DNA from: JBFWNZ01 sp050250795
GTDB taxonomy: Bacteria; Pseudomonadota; Alphaproteobacteria; UBA8366
Length of the DNA: 32,766 nucleotides
NCBI GenBank assembly: GCA_050250795.1
Contig: JBFWNZ010000002.1
Coordinates: 1-32,766 of the forward strand
Direction of reading: 5' to 3'
Shown: one piece after another, positions 9,710 through 17,455 of the stretch
Layout: every line of letters starts with the position of its first letter
Numbering within the stretch: the stretch's first letter is position 1
Made by a program: the position numbers and the translations under genes
The notes under the pieces: generated by a model
The model's input: the letters and a program-made list of their open reading frames with translations, nothing else
Told to the model about the DNA's origin: nothing
Database searches by the model: none

Positions 9710-10116
9710 CCCGCTATCCACCTCGCCTCACCCCGGCACGCCACGCGATGCGTTCCGCTTCTCTGCCTAATCCGCACACGAGGAAGCCTTCCGGAACTGC
9801 TTTCCGAACACTCGTCCGGACAAGCTAGCGGGTCGGCACTTAATCGATGGTTAACTTCGAAGAATTCGGAACGATGGATTCATCGCTATCCAACGCCAAG
9901 TCTTCCGGTTTTATCGTGAAGAATCCCGGAAGCGGCGCAGGGGGCTAAATCAAGCCACTCTCGAGCCATATGGCCGGATATTCCGGTTGATGCTTTATGG
10001 ATTCATACAACTTATGCGTCCGGAAGCAATATTCGAATAAGGATACAGGCCGACTCTTCCCATCTCGGCGTTAAGATGGTTCCGGAAAAGCTCGTCCTCT
10101 CGATGGCTAATAACAG
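9710..10116 (+). other. Gene-free interval upstream of the kinase operon, with repeated TTCCGG/CCGGAA
   Basis: About 400 bases between the monooxygenase stop and the kinase start, both genes on the minus strand, so it should hold the promoter of the 3251-9709 operon. It is less GC-rich than its surroundings and has no plausible gene. The palindrome TTCCGGAA occurs at 9789-9796 and 10080-10087, and its six-base core occurs at 9903-9908, 9926-9931, 9981-9986 and 10020-10025. I see no clear -35/-10 pair and no convincing terminator for the monooxygenase. Confidence 0.6.
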
Positions 10117-11463
10117 TTACGCCTGCATTCTATAGTCCGAGAGACCCAGATTTTCCCGAAGCGTCTTGCCCTTATAGCCGGTCTGAAAGAGACCGCGACG
10201 CTGGAGTTCGGGGACAACGAGCCGCACGAAATCCTCATAGGAGCCGGGCATGTAAGTGCCGCATAGGACGAAGCCGTCGCATGCCCGTTCAGCGAACCAT
10301 TCTTCCAAGCCGTCCGCCACCTCCCGGGCCGTGCCGACGAAATGCGGCATCTCCTTGATCGTTCCGCGGGCACTGAACGTAACGAAGTCCCTCACAGTTG
10401 GATTCGCCTTACCGCTCAGCCGGACCACACGCTCCCGAATCGCCTGCAATCCGTTGATCCCGGCCATCTCCGCGTCCGAGAACGGCTCATCGAGCGGCTT
10501 GCTGGCAAAGTCGAAGTTCAGCGCCTCAGACAGCAGCGCCAGCGAGTCGATGGGCTTGGCCAGACTCCCGATCAGCGCTGCCTTGTCCTCGGCGATGCTT
10601 CTCGTCTCACCGACCGTCACGTAAATGGCCGGCGAGACGGTGTAGGAATCCGGGTCGCGGCCGATCCTCTCGGCTTCGGCGCGCATGTCGGCATAGGCGC
10701 GCTGGCCATATTCCTTGTTGGGAAAAATGGCGAAGATCACCTCGCCCCATTCCACGGCAAAGCGACGGCCGCGGCCGCTCTGGCCCGCCTGAATGACCAC
10801 CGGATGCCCCTGCGGCGAGCGCGGTACGGTGAAGGGACCACGGGACTTGAACCAGGTGCCGCGGTGATCCAGCCTGCGTACCTTGGCCGGGTCGCCGAAC
10901 ACACCATTCTCCTTGTCGAGCAGAATCGCGTCGGGATCCCAAGAATTCCAGTGGCCGAGCACGACCTGCATGAACTCGTCGGCCCGGTCGTAACGGGCAT
11001 CGTGCTCCGCCAGCCGGTCCAGGCCCATGTTCATCGCTTCGGAATCGTTCAGCGACGTCACGACGTTCCAACCGGCCCGGCCGCCGGTCATGTGATCGAG
11101 GGTCATGAAGGTCCGGGCGATGTGAAACGGCTCGTAATATGTCGTGGTGCAGGTTCCGGCGAGACCGATCCGCTGCGTAACCGCCCCCATCGACGCCAGG
11201 ATGGGCACCGGATCCATCTTGACCACGCGGATGCCGTTGCGAACAGCCTCGGCATGGTCGTTGCCGAAGATGTCCGGCATGGCCAGACGGTCGTCGAAGA
11301 AAGCCATATGGAACTTGCCTTCCTCGAGTGTCCGCGCAATCCGCTGGTAGTAGGCGGCGCTGGTAAAGTCCGGAGCCGATTGCGGATGCCGCCAGGATGC
11401 CGGATAGTTGGAGCAATTCTGCGCTTGAAGAAAACCCACCAGGATCATCTGCCGGTCGCGCAT
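10117..11463 (-). CDS. LLM-class flavin-dependent monooxygenase, NtaA/SnaA/DszA family
   Basis: Bacterial luciferase-fold monooxygenase of 448 residues, the usual length for the nitrilotriacetate / pristinamycin / dibenzothiophene-sulfone oxygenase group, which use FMNH2 from a separate reductase. Family hallmarks are the N-terminus MILVGFLQAQNCSNYPASWR, FFDDRLAMPD, TYYEPFHIARTF with DHMTGGRAGWNVVTS, and SPQGHPVVIQAGQSGRGRRFA, which shapes the FMN phosphate site. The open frame continues to 11919, but there it lies antisense to the next gene; I start at ATG 11463, which has AAAGGGA just upstream. No flavin reductase gene is in view. It is divergent from the MmgE/PrpD gene across 135 bases. 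The substrate cannot be read from sequence. Confidence 0.9.
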   Translation of the reverse strand: MRDRQMILVGFLQAQNCSNYPASWRHPQSAPDFTSAAYYQRIARTLEEGKFHMAFFDDRLAMPDIFGNDHAEAVRNGIRVVKMDPVPILASMGAVTQRIGLAGTCTTTYYEPFHIARTFMTLDHMTGGRAGWNVVTSLNDSEAMNMGLDRLAEHDARYDRADEFMQVVLGHWNSWDPDAILLDKENGVFGDPAKVRRLDHRGTWFKSRGPFTVPRSPQGHPVVIQAGQSGRGRRFAVEWGEVIFAIFPNKEYGQRAYADMRAEAERIGRDPDSYTVSPAIYVTVGETRSIAEDKAALIGSLAKPIDSLALLSEALNFDFASKPLDEPFSDAEMAGINGLQAIRERVVRLSGKANPTVRDFVTFSARGTIKEMPHFVGTAREVADGLEEWFAERACDGFVLCGTYMPGSYEDFVRLVVPELQRRGLFQTGYKGKTLRENLGLSDYRMQA

Positions 11464-11598
11464 ATCGTTCCCTTTCGCGGTTGACGGGCAATCCGACTGT
11501 ATCGACGCCCACCGATCGGAACAATCGAGAGCCGAGTCCGCTGGGCGATAAGCATTGCAGACACCGGAAGGCAAACGACACTCGAATGGGAGGCTGCC

Positions 11599-13017
11599 AT
11601 GACCGATGCACCTGAAGCCGCCGAGACGGTCGCGCGACAACTGGCACAGTTCGTCGCGACTCTCTCCCTGGATCGCATCCCGGCAGAGAGCATCCATCAC
11701 GCGAAGCTTCAGCTGCTCGATGCGGTCGGCATCGCCCTCGCAAGCTCCAGCTACGATTTCGGACGTCGCGCCGCCGACGGCCTGCAGCATCTCAGCGACG
11801 GAACGGCGCTCGTCATCGGACTGCCCCATCGTCTTGCCGTTCGCGACGCCATTCTCGTCAATGGCATCCTGGTTCATGGGCTGGATTTCGACGACACGTC
11901 GATCCATGGCCGCGTCCATCCCAGTTCCTTCTGCGCGCCGCCGGCACTGACCCTAGCGGTGGAACAAGGCTGCAGCGGCCGCGATCTGCTCACGGCCTAT
12001 ATCGCCGGACTTGAATGCGCGATCCGCATCGGCGGAGCTTCGAAGGGCGGCTTCCCGCGCAACGGTTTCGACGCAGGCGGGCTCGTGGGACATTTTGCAA
12101 GTTCGCTGGTGGCCGGCCGGCTGCTCGGCCTCTCGGCAGACGAACTGGCCAAAGCCCAGGGGTTGGCCCTCAGCACCGCCAGCGGAACGCGCGAGTTCAT
12201 CGCCGACATGGCCTGGACCAAGCGCATGCATCCCGGCTGGGCGGGCGTTGGCGGCACCACCGCCGCACTCCTCGCAAAGGGCGGATTCCGCGGACCCGAC
12301 CTCGCCTATGAAGGGCGCTATGGCCTATATCGCCAGTTCATCCGGGATGGAGAGAATCTGTTCGATCTGGCGCTCGCGACCGAGGCTTTGGGCGACAGAT
12401 GGTATGTCGACGACGTCGCCTTCAAGCCGGTGCCGGCATGCTTCTTTAACATTGCCCCGATCGACGCCGCCGTGGCCCTGGCGCAGCGTCACGACTTGCG
12501 GCCGGCCGACATCGCCGCGGTCAAGGTCCTGGTTCCCGCGGCCGCGGTCGATACGGTTTGCGAACCGAAGCAGAAGAAGCGGCACCCGCAGGACGGATAT
12601 GCCGGCGAGTTCAGCATCTATTATGCCGTTGCTGCCGGCCTGGCGCGTCGCGACTTCTCCCTTGCCGACCACACGGCGGAAGCCATCGGCGACGGGACGG
12701 TCCGCGAACTGGCGCAGAAGGTTGACTACGCCATCGACCCGCAGACCACCTTCCCGCGCTACTACTCGGCGGCATTGGAGGTGACGACGACCGATGGCCG
12801 TATCTTGCAGCACCGCGAGGACATCCATCGGGGCGCGGCGGAACGACCGATCGGCGAGGCCGATGTCGTGGAGAAGTTCCGGAGCAACGCCGCACGGGCC
12901 GTCGATGGCGACCGGGCGGAGGAAATCCGCCGGGCACTGATGTCGCTCGACACGCTGGCGGACACGCGTGTCCTGAAGGGGTTGCTCGCGCCGTCCCAGG
13001 CGCTCGCCGCGGAGTGA
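11599..13017 (+). CDS. MmgE/PrpD family protein (2-methylcitrate dehydratase / cis-aconitate decarboxylase-like)
   Basis: 472 residues, the family's usual size. Characteristic stretches are HAKLQLLDAVGIALASS near the N-terminus, LVNGILVHGLDFDDTS with HPSSF (the conserved region around the active-site HGxDFDDT motif), and KRMHPGWAGVGG with ALLAKGGFRGP in the middle. Family members are cofactor-free dehydratases, decarboxylases or isomerases acting on di- and tricarboxylates; many in alphaproteobacteria are of unknown substrate and sit beside CoA-lyases, as here. The start ATG has GGGAGG upstream. No prpB/prpC methylcitrate-cycle genes are nearby, so a true PrpD role is unlikely. Confidence 0.9.
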   Translation: MTDAPEAAETVARQLAQFVATLSLDRIPAESIHHAKLQLLDAVGIALASSSYDFGRRAADGLQHLSDGTALVIGLPHRLAVRDAILVNGILVHGLDFDDTSIHGRVHPSSFCAPPALTLAVEQGCSGRDLLTAYIAGLECAIRIGGASKGGFPRNGFDAGGLVGHFASSLVAGRLLGLSADELAKAQGLALSTASGTREFIADMAWTKRMHPGWAGVGGTTAALLAKGGFRGPDLAYEGRYGLYRQFIRDGENLFDLALATEALGDRWYVDDVAFKPVPACFFNIAPIDAAVALAQRHDLRPADIAAVKVLVPAAAVDTVCEPKQKKRHPQDGYAGEFSIYYAVAAGLARRDFSLADHTAEAIGDGTVRELAQKVDYAIDPQTTFPRYYSAALEVTTTDGRILQHREDIHRGAAERPIGEADVVEKFRSNAARAVDGDRAEEIRRALMSLDTLADTRVLKGLLAPSQALAAE

Positions 13018-13023
13018 GCGCCT

Positions 13024-14088
13024 TCAATCGGCTACGAAGGCTCGGCTGAGAAACCGGCCGAGATCGCGGTTGGACTGTGCCCGGACGGTATCGTCGCGGC
13101 CGAGTTCGTACCCGTCATCATCGGCACAGAAGGCCAGCATCAGCTTGCGGATGAACGGGTTCGTCATCGGCAACTGCCAGTCGGCATCCCGCACCGTCGC
13201 ATCCGGCTCGACCACGAAATCGCAATCGACGATATTGCGGCGCATCCGGCGCCGTCCCCAGGCGCCGTCCCACTGGTGAACGGCACCCGGATAAACCGCT
13301 TTCTGAACGTCTGCCCCGCCGGCTTCGAGGGCCGCCGCAATCCCGTCGCAGCGTGCGGGGTCGATCATGGCATCGCCCGTGCCGTAGAGCATGAGGAGCG
13401 GCGCGCCGGTGGCGCGACTGTCCTCGAACCGGGCGACGCAGGGCGCGTAGAAGGCAGCATGCGCGACGAAACGCTCTCCGTTCGGGGCAAAGCGCTCGGC
13501 GACCTGGGCATACGCCGCGTATGTCGCCGCCATGCCTCCATAGGAAAAGCCGATGAGAGCGACGCGCCGGCTGTCGATGCCCGGAATGCCCGACAGGTAT
13601 CGCAGGGCCGAATAGGCGTCGGCCAGATACATGGCCTCGGTAATGTTGAGCAGGCGCTCCGTGAAGCCGGTTGCAAGGTCGCGGCGGGCCCCGAAGACGT
13701 CGACCACCAGCGCCGCGATACCCATCTCGGCGAATTGCCGCGCATAGGTTGGATCGCGCGCGTCCTGGACGCCGGATGCCCCATGCAGCAGAACGACCGC
13801 CGGCACCGGCGTGGTTTCCGCCAGCGTATCCGGCAAGAAGAGCTGGCCCTGCGCCGGTCGCGGCGGATCGCGCTCCGGTCCCTGCCCGGCATCGACAAGT
13901 GCGAAAGGGCTGTGGCTGGGAAATGTAACCGGCGTGCCTTGCCGATACGCGACGGCCTCGGGTTCCGGCCACCGGCTCGCTTCGACCGCTTCCGCGGAAC
14001 CGCGTTCAGTGGCCCCCCATGCCGCCAACGCTGCCAGCACAACGCCAAACCGGCTTAGGTTGCAGCCCTTCCATCGCATCGATAGCAT
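13024..14088 (-). CDS. Secreted dienelactone-hydrolase-like alpha/beta hydrolase
   Basis: 354 residues with an N-terminal signal-peptide-like region (positively charged MRWKGCNLSR, then a hydrophobic run FGVVLAALAAWGA), so probably exported. The alpha/beta hydrolase core starts near residue 95 (PAVVLLHGASG). The triad is visible: nucleophile S182 in GFSYGGM, D239 in YGTGDAMID and H271 in AVHQWDG. This matches the dienelactone hydrolase family in its Ser rather than Cys version. The frame is open up to 14559, but that region is antisense to the CoA-lyase gene; I chose ATG 14088 (ATG 14079 is an alternative), with GGAGG upstream. It is convergent with the MmgE/PrpD gene, the stops being 6 bases apart, and divergent from the lyase. 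The substrate is unknown; an ester or lactone is expected. Confidence 0.85.
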   Translation of the reverse strand: MLSMRWKGCNLSRFGVVLAALAAWGATERGSAEAVEASRWPEPEAVAYRQGTPVTFPSHSPFALVDAGQGPERDPPRPAQGQLFLPDTLAETTPVPAVVLLHGASGVQDARDPTYARQFAEMGIAALVVDVFGARRDLATGFTERLLNITEAMYLADAYSALRYLSGIPGIDSRRVALIGFSYGGMAATYAAYAQVAERFAPNGERFVAHAAFYAPCVARFEDSRATGAPLLMLYGTGDAMIDPARCDGIAAALEAGGADVQKAVYPGAVHQWDGAWGRRRMRRNIVDCDFVVEPDATVRDADWQLPMTNPFIRKLMLAFCADDDGYELGRDDTVRAQSNRDLGRFLSRAFVAD

Positions 14089-14131
14089 CGCGAACCCTGC
14101 CTCCACCGCCCGGCCTCCGAAAGGATAGGAT

Positions 14132-15025
14132 ATGCTTCGTCGCTCGCTCGTCTCCACCCCCGGCAACATCGAAGCAATGGTGGAGAAGGCCCGCAACTTC
14201 CCCGTCGACATCCTGATGCTCGATCTGCAGGACGGCGTCCCGAACACGGACGATGCCAAGGGCCGCGGGCGCACGGTGCTGGGAAATGCGCTGGCATCCG
14301 GTTCTTTCGCGGCCCGCGAAGTGATGATCCGGGTCAATGGTCCGCGCACATCCTGGTTTCTGGACGATGCGCGCTTTGCGGCAAAGCTTGGGATTGCCGG
14401 AATCGTCGTACCCATGGTGTTCGACGCGGACGACATGGTGCTCGTGGAGCGCACCCTCGACGCCGTCGGTGCGCCCGAAGCCTTCAGCATCATTATTTTG
14501 GTCGAGACACCCGCCGCGATCCTCAACCTGCAATCCATCGTCGAAGCCAGCCCGCGCACGGACGGGCTGATTGCCGGCGGTCTCGATTACGCCCTGGGCA
14601 CGCAGAGCCTTTCGATTCTGCCGATGCGGCGCCCGGCCGTCGCCAAGCGGCATGATGAGGATCTGCTCTATATGCGGCTGCACCTGCTGGCGGTCGCGCG
14701 CGCCTATGGCCTGACGGCGATCGATGCGATGCGGCCGGGCGTGCTCTCCGATATCGAAAGCGTCCGCGTCGATGCGGAGTACTCCCGCTGGCTGGGCTTC
14801 GACGGCATCGATTTCTACCACCCGTCCTTCATCGACATGGCCAACGATGTCTTCACACCCTCGGCCGAAGAACTCGAATGGTGCGACCGGGTGCTCAAAG
14901 CAACCGAAGGCCGCAAGGCAGGCGATACGGCCTCGATCAAGATCGACGGCCGCGTGGTGCTGCCCCAGCATATCGAGACGGCACAGCGCCTTAAACTTCT
15001 GTGGCAGGAGATCGGCAACCGGTAA
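14132..15025 (+). CDS. HpcH/HpaI-CitE family CoA-ester lyase or aldolase
   Basis: 297-residue TIM-barrel enzyme of the citrate-lyase beta / malyl-CoA lyase superfamily, which cleaves or forms C-C bonds in acyl-CoA substrates with Mg2+. The conserved Arg (R67 in VMIRVNG) and the Mg ligands E125 (IILVETPAA) and D152 (AGGLDYALG) are present. The C-terminal signature GFDGIDFYHPSFIDMANDVF matches the CitE-type GFDGKxxIHPxQI region, although the Lys-containing core has changed. One oddity: the usual DLED near the N-terminus is DLQD (31-34). AGGAT precedes the ATG. With the MmgE/PrpD protein it could act on a C5-C6 dicarboxylyl-CoA such as a citramalyl-type compound, which is speculation from context. 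Confidence 0.88.
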   Translation: MLRRSLVSTPGNIEAMVEKARNFPVDILMLDLQDGVPNTDDAKGRGRTVLGNALASGSFAAREVMIRVNGPRTSWFLDDARFAAKLGIAGIVVPMVFDADDMVLVERTLDAVGAPEAFSIIILVETPAAILNLQSIVEASPRTDGLIAGGLDYALGTQSLSILPMRRPAVAKRHDEDLLYMRLHLLAVARAYGLTAIDAMRPGVLSDIESVRVDAEYSRWLGFDGIDFYHPSFIDMANDVFTPSAEELEWCDRVLKATEGRKAGDTASIKIDGRVVLPQHIETAQRLKLLWQEIGNR

Positions 15026-15049
15026 CCGCTCTCGCGACGGGATAAGAAC

Positions 15050-15751
15050 GTGGCGAAGGAAACCGGGTCGAGCAGCAGGCGTCGCCTGCGCCGCCAGCCG
15101 GCCACCAAAAGGCTCGCCGCCATTTCCGACCTTTCTTCGCGTCTCACGCACGACTTCAACAACGTCCTGGCCGCGGTCGTCGGCCATCTCGAACTGATCG
15201 AACGCCGGCTGGAAGGCAGCCCCGATGCACAGGCACGCCTGCACAAGGCGATTACCGCGGCATTGCAAGGGCGCGCCGTCGCCCAGAAATTGGCGGTGTT
15301 CTCAGCGCCTCGCGTTGACGAACCCAGAGCGATGTCGATCAACGCCGTTGCGCGTCGGGTCTGCGAACGAGTCCGCGCCCTCGGGCGGACCGTCGAGCAG
15401 CATGGTTCGGCTTCCGACGGACCCGTTCTTGGGGACGAACGGCGATTGGAGGCAGCCCTGGTCGCGCTGACCCTCGCCGCATCCGGAAACGCCGGCCCCG
15501 TTTCGATAACCGTCGGCAATCACCCCGGGCGACAACGCAAGCAGGCCTGGATAGCGGTTGCAGGCCCCGGCCTTACCCCCCCGCCCGAGGGTCCAGACGA
15601 CGACGGCTTTCGCACCCTCGCGCTGGATTCTGCTGCATTATTTGCAGAAGCCTTCGGAGGGCAGGTTCAATTCGGGATCGCCGAAGGTGCCCCCCACCCC
15701 GAATGCCGGCTCGTTCTTCCGCTCCAGAATGATGGTATCGCGGAGGCCTGA
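15050..15751 (+). CDS. Histidine-kinase-like phosphotransfer protein lacking a functional ATP-binding domain (ChpT-like)
   Basis: 233 residues, starting at GTG, 24 bases after the CoA-lyase stop. A basic N-terminus (SRRRLRRQPATKR) precedes a dimerisation helix with a clear H-box, LTHDFNNVLAAVVGHLELI (H34), of the type seen in CckA/FixL-like kinases. The C-terminal half aligns in outline with a kinase ATP-binding domain (DERRLEAALVALTLAASG at the N-box, VAGPGLTP at the G1 box) but the catalytic Asn and the glycine-rich lid are missing. This is the pattern of ChpT and other dimeric histidine phosphotransferases. It could relay phosphate to the nearby receivers at 16606 and 17456. There is no membrane segment. 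Confidence 0.75.
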   Translation: MAKETGSSSRRRLRRQPATKRLAAISDLSSRLTHDFNNVLAAVVGHLELIERRLEGSPDAQARLHKAITAALQGRAVAQKLAVFSAPRVDEPRAMSINAVARRVCERVRALGRTVEQHGSASDGPVLGDERRLEAALVALTLAASGNAGPVSITVGNHPGRQRKQAWIAVAGPGLTPPPEGPDDDGFRTLALDSAALFAEAFGGQVQFGIAEGAPHPECRLVLPLQNDGIAEA

Positions 15752-15763
15752 GCCAGAGGCTCA
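15749..15763 (+). terminator. Small stem-loop over the stop of the kinase-like gene
   Basis: TGAGCC-AGA-GGCTCA overlaps the TGA stop of the 15050 gene and is followed by AAAA on the plus strand, without a T-run. It may end or stabilise that transcript together with the larger hairpin just downstream. Weak evidence on its own. Confidence 0.35.
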
Positions 15764-15769
15764 AAACGC

Positions 15770-15798
15770 CGGTGGCCGCTCCTAAGGAGCGGCCACCG
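15770..15798 (-). terminator. Strong hairpin between convergent genes, likely terminator for the sigma factor gene
   Basis: A perfect 13-bp stem, CGGTGGCCGCTCC pairing with GGAGCGGCCACCG, closed by a TAA loop. Read on the minus strand it follows the sigma-factor stop and is trailed by GGCGTTTTG, a short T-run, as in a Rho-independent terminator. It also lies downstream of the plus-strand kinase-like gene and may act in both directions. Confidence 0.75.
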
Positions 15799-15819
15799 TG
15801 GAACTCTTGGAAAGCGGGA

Positions 15820-16368
15820 TCAGACGACCGCGTGCACCGAGCCCGTCTGGCGGCGCATGGCCGGCGCTGCTGCGGAGCGACGGGGCTTCGGAGCCTCCAT
15901 CAGCGCATGCATGGCCTTCTGAGCACGGTTGGCGCGGGACTTGACCGTACCGACCGGGAGTCCCATCTGCGCAGAGGCTTCCTCATAGGAAAGGCCCTCG
16001 ATCTTGACCAGTTCCAACGCGAGCCGCTGCTTGTCCGGCATCATCTGCAAGGCACGCTCTGCCGCCCGCAGCATCATATAAGTGTCCTGGTTGGGCTCGG
16101 CGACCACGTTGGTCGGCAGTTCGCTCGGATCGAACAGAATCTCCGCCCGGCCGCGGCGACGCAGTTCGTTGACATGAAGATTGTGCATGATCGTGGTCAA
16201 CCACGCCCGCAGATTGGTGCCCTCGGTAAAGAGATGCTGCTTGAGCAGGGCGCGGGTCAGACATTCCTGGAGAAGATCGTCCGCGGCGACCACGTTGCGG
16301 GTCAGCGCGCGCGCGAAATTACGCAGGTACGGAATGTGCTGTTCGACGTTATCGGACACGGAGCTCAT
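15820..16368 (-). CDS. ECF-family RNA polymerase sigma factor
   Basis: 182 residues with sigma region 2 (about 7-72: FARALTRNVVAADDLLQECLTRAL and TNLRAWLTTIMHNLHVNELRRR) and region 4 (about 98-157: MPDKQRLALELVKIEGLSYEEASAQMGLPVGTVKSRANRA). The wording of both regions (FARALT, ADDLLQ, GTNLRAWL, YEEA, VGTVKSR) is close to the alphaproteobacterial EcfG general-stress group, but the nepR and phyR genes that normally accompany ecfG are absent here, so it may be a secondary EcfG paralogue or another ECF type. A C-terminal tail (about 158-182, Pro/Arg/Ala-rich) extends past region 4. Start at ATG 16368 with GAGGAGG upstream; the frame is open for 21 more codons without a better start. No anti-sigma gene is adjacent. 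Confidence 0.88.
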   Translation of the reverse strand: MSSVSDNVEQHIPYLRNFARALTRNVVAADDLLQECLTRALLKQHLFTEGTNLRAWLTTIMHNLHVNELRRRGRAEILFDPSELPTNVVAEPNQDTYMMLRAAERALQMMPDKQRLALELVKIEGLSYEEASAQMGLPVGTVKSRANRAQKAMHALMEAPKPRRSAAAPAMRRQTGSVHAVV

Positions 16369-16483
16369 CGGTACCTCCTCGGTTTCAATCCTTCCGGGCT
16401 CCGCGGCGACGCCGTCCAGCCCGTCTGTCAACGAAACATAGGGGACGATTTCAAACCGATGATGTCAGCGACCCTGGATTTTG

Positions 16484-16509
16484 GTAAGAATTGTAATCAA
16501 TGTAACAAT
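16484..16509. promoter_or_regulatory. AT-rich array of three GTAA repeats in the sigma/OmpR divergent promoter region
   Basis: In the 237-base gap between the sigma factor and the OmpR-type regulator, GTAA occurs at 16484-16487, 16493-16496 and 16502-16505, evenly spaced by 9 bases, in an AT-rich island. The 20-base block 16490-16509 is also bounded by ATTGT and ACAAT. Tandem half-sites about one helical turn apart are the usual target of OmpR-family regulators, so autoregulation and control of the sigma gene are plausible. This is inferred only. Confidence 0.4.
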
Positions 16510-16605
16510 GAAACCTCGCGGCTCCTCCGGCGTCGGTCACAATGTGGCAACGGCGCCCTATTTGCCCGCGATGTCGCCTTAGCTAGCTGTTGAGGACCGT
16601 CGCGC

Positions 16606-17352
16606 TTGGACAGTCAGATCCATATCGCCGTCGTCGACGACGACCCCGACATCCGCGAAGTCATATCGACCTATCTGTCCGAGGAAGGTTACTGCGTCTC
16701 GGCCTGCGTCTCCGGCGACGAATTATGGACCGCCCTCGACGGGCGCCCGGCCGAACTGGTGATTTTGGATGTCCGGCTGAATGCCGAGAATGGTTTCGAA
16801 ATCGCCAAAGCGCTTCGCTCCAAGAGCGATATCGGCATCATCATGCTGACGGCGAAGGCCGATGTGGTGGATAGGGTCGTCGGGCTTGAGGTGGGCGCCG
16901 ACGACTATGTGGTGAAGCCGTTCCATCTCCGCGAGCTGGCGGCGCGGGTGAAAAGCGTTCTGCGCCGTCGCACGCCCCCTGGCGAGGCGGGAAGTACCGA
17001 AACCTCTTCCTTAAATCAGGACACGCCTCACGAAGGCTCGGTCTTGCGCTTTGCCGATTGGAAGCTGGACGAGGATCGGCGACAGCTCTCCGGGCCGGAT
17101 GGCGACGTGGACCTGACGGCGGGCGAGTTCGATCTTCTGGTCGCTCTTGTGACGCATCCGCAGCGCGCTCTCAGCCGCGACCAGTTGCTCGATTTCGCCA
17201 GAGGCCGCAGCGCAACCCTGTTCGACCGCAGCATCGATGTGCAGATCGGCCGCCTCCGGCGGAAAATCGAGGTGGACCCGAAGAAGCCCGCGATCATTAA
17301 GACGGTGCGCGGCGCCGGCTACATGCTGGCGGTTAACGTACAGCGGGGTTGA
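16606..17352 (+). CDS. OmpR/PhoB-family response regulator
   Basis: 248-residue two-domain transcription factor. Receiver (about 5-122): acidic cluster VVDDDPD, acceptor D55 in VILDVRLN, the T of MLTAKAD and K104 in VVKPFHL. C-terminal winged-helix DNA-binding domain (about 145-245): LTAGEFDLLVALVTHPQRALSRDQLLDFARGR and DVQIGRLRRKIE with IKTVRGAGYML, the recognition helix and wing. It starts at a TTG codon with GAGGA 9 bases upstream; no ATG or GTG fits better. It is divergent from the sigma factor. No full cognate kinase is adjacent; the kinase-like protein at 15050 or the hybrid kinase at 6659 are possible partners. Confidence 0.93.
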   Translation: MDSQIHIAVVDDDPDIREVISTYLSEEGYCVSACVSGDELWTALDGRPAELVILDVRLNAENGFEIAKALRSKSDIGIIMLTAKADVVDRVVGLEVGADDYVVKPFHLRELAARVKSVLRRRTPPGEAGSTETSSLNQDTPHEGSVLRFADWKLDEDRRQLSGPDGDVDLTAGEFDLLVALVTHPQRALSRDQLLDFARGRSATLFDRSIDVQIGRLRRKIEVDPKKPAIIKTVRGAGYMLAVNVQRG

Positions 17353-17455
17353 CGCTCGTCGGACATTGGCAGGCCCTTGCCCGCGTGCGGTTTTCGTATA
17401 CCCGCCCGGTCGATACGATTATGCTATTGGTGCGATAACGGAAGGTTAAGCACCC

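Noticed and set aside
11464..11919. Upstream extension of the monooxygenase reading frame to 600 residues
   Set aside because: It lies antisense to the MmgE/PrpD gene, has no family similarity, and ATG 11463 has a good ribosome site and the family N-terminus.
14089..14559. N-terminal extension of the exported hydrolase
   Set aside because: It would run antisense through the lyase gene, and the signal peptide begins at 14088 or 14079.
14006..15268. Minus-strand open frame of 420 codons over the CoA-lyase
   Set aside because: Shadow of the lyase and of the start of the kinase-like gene; no plausible protein features.
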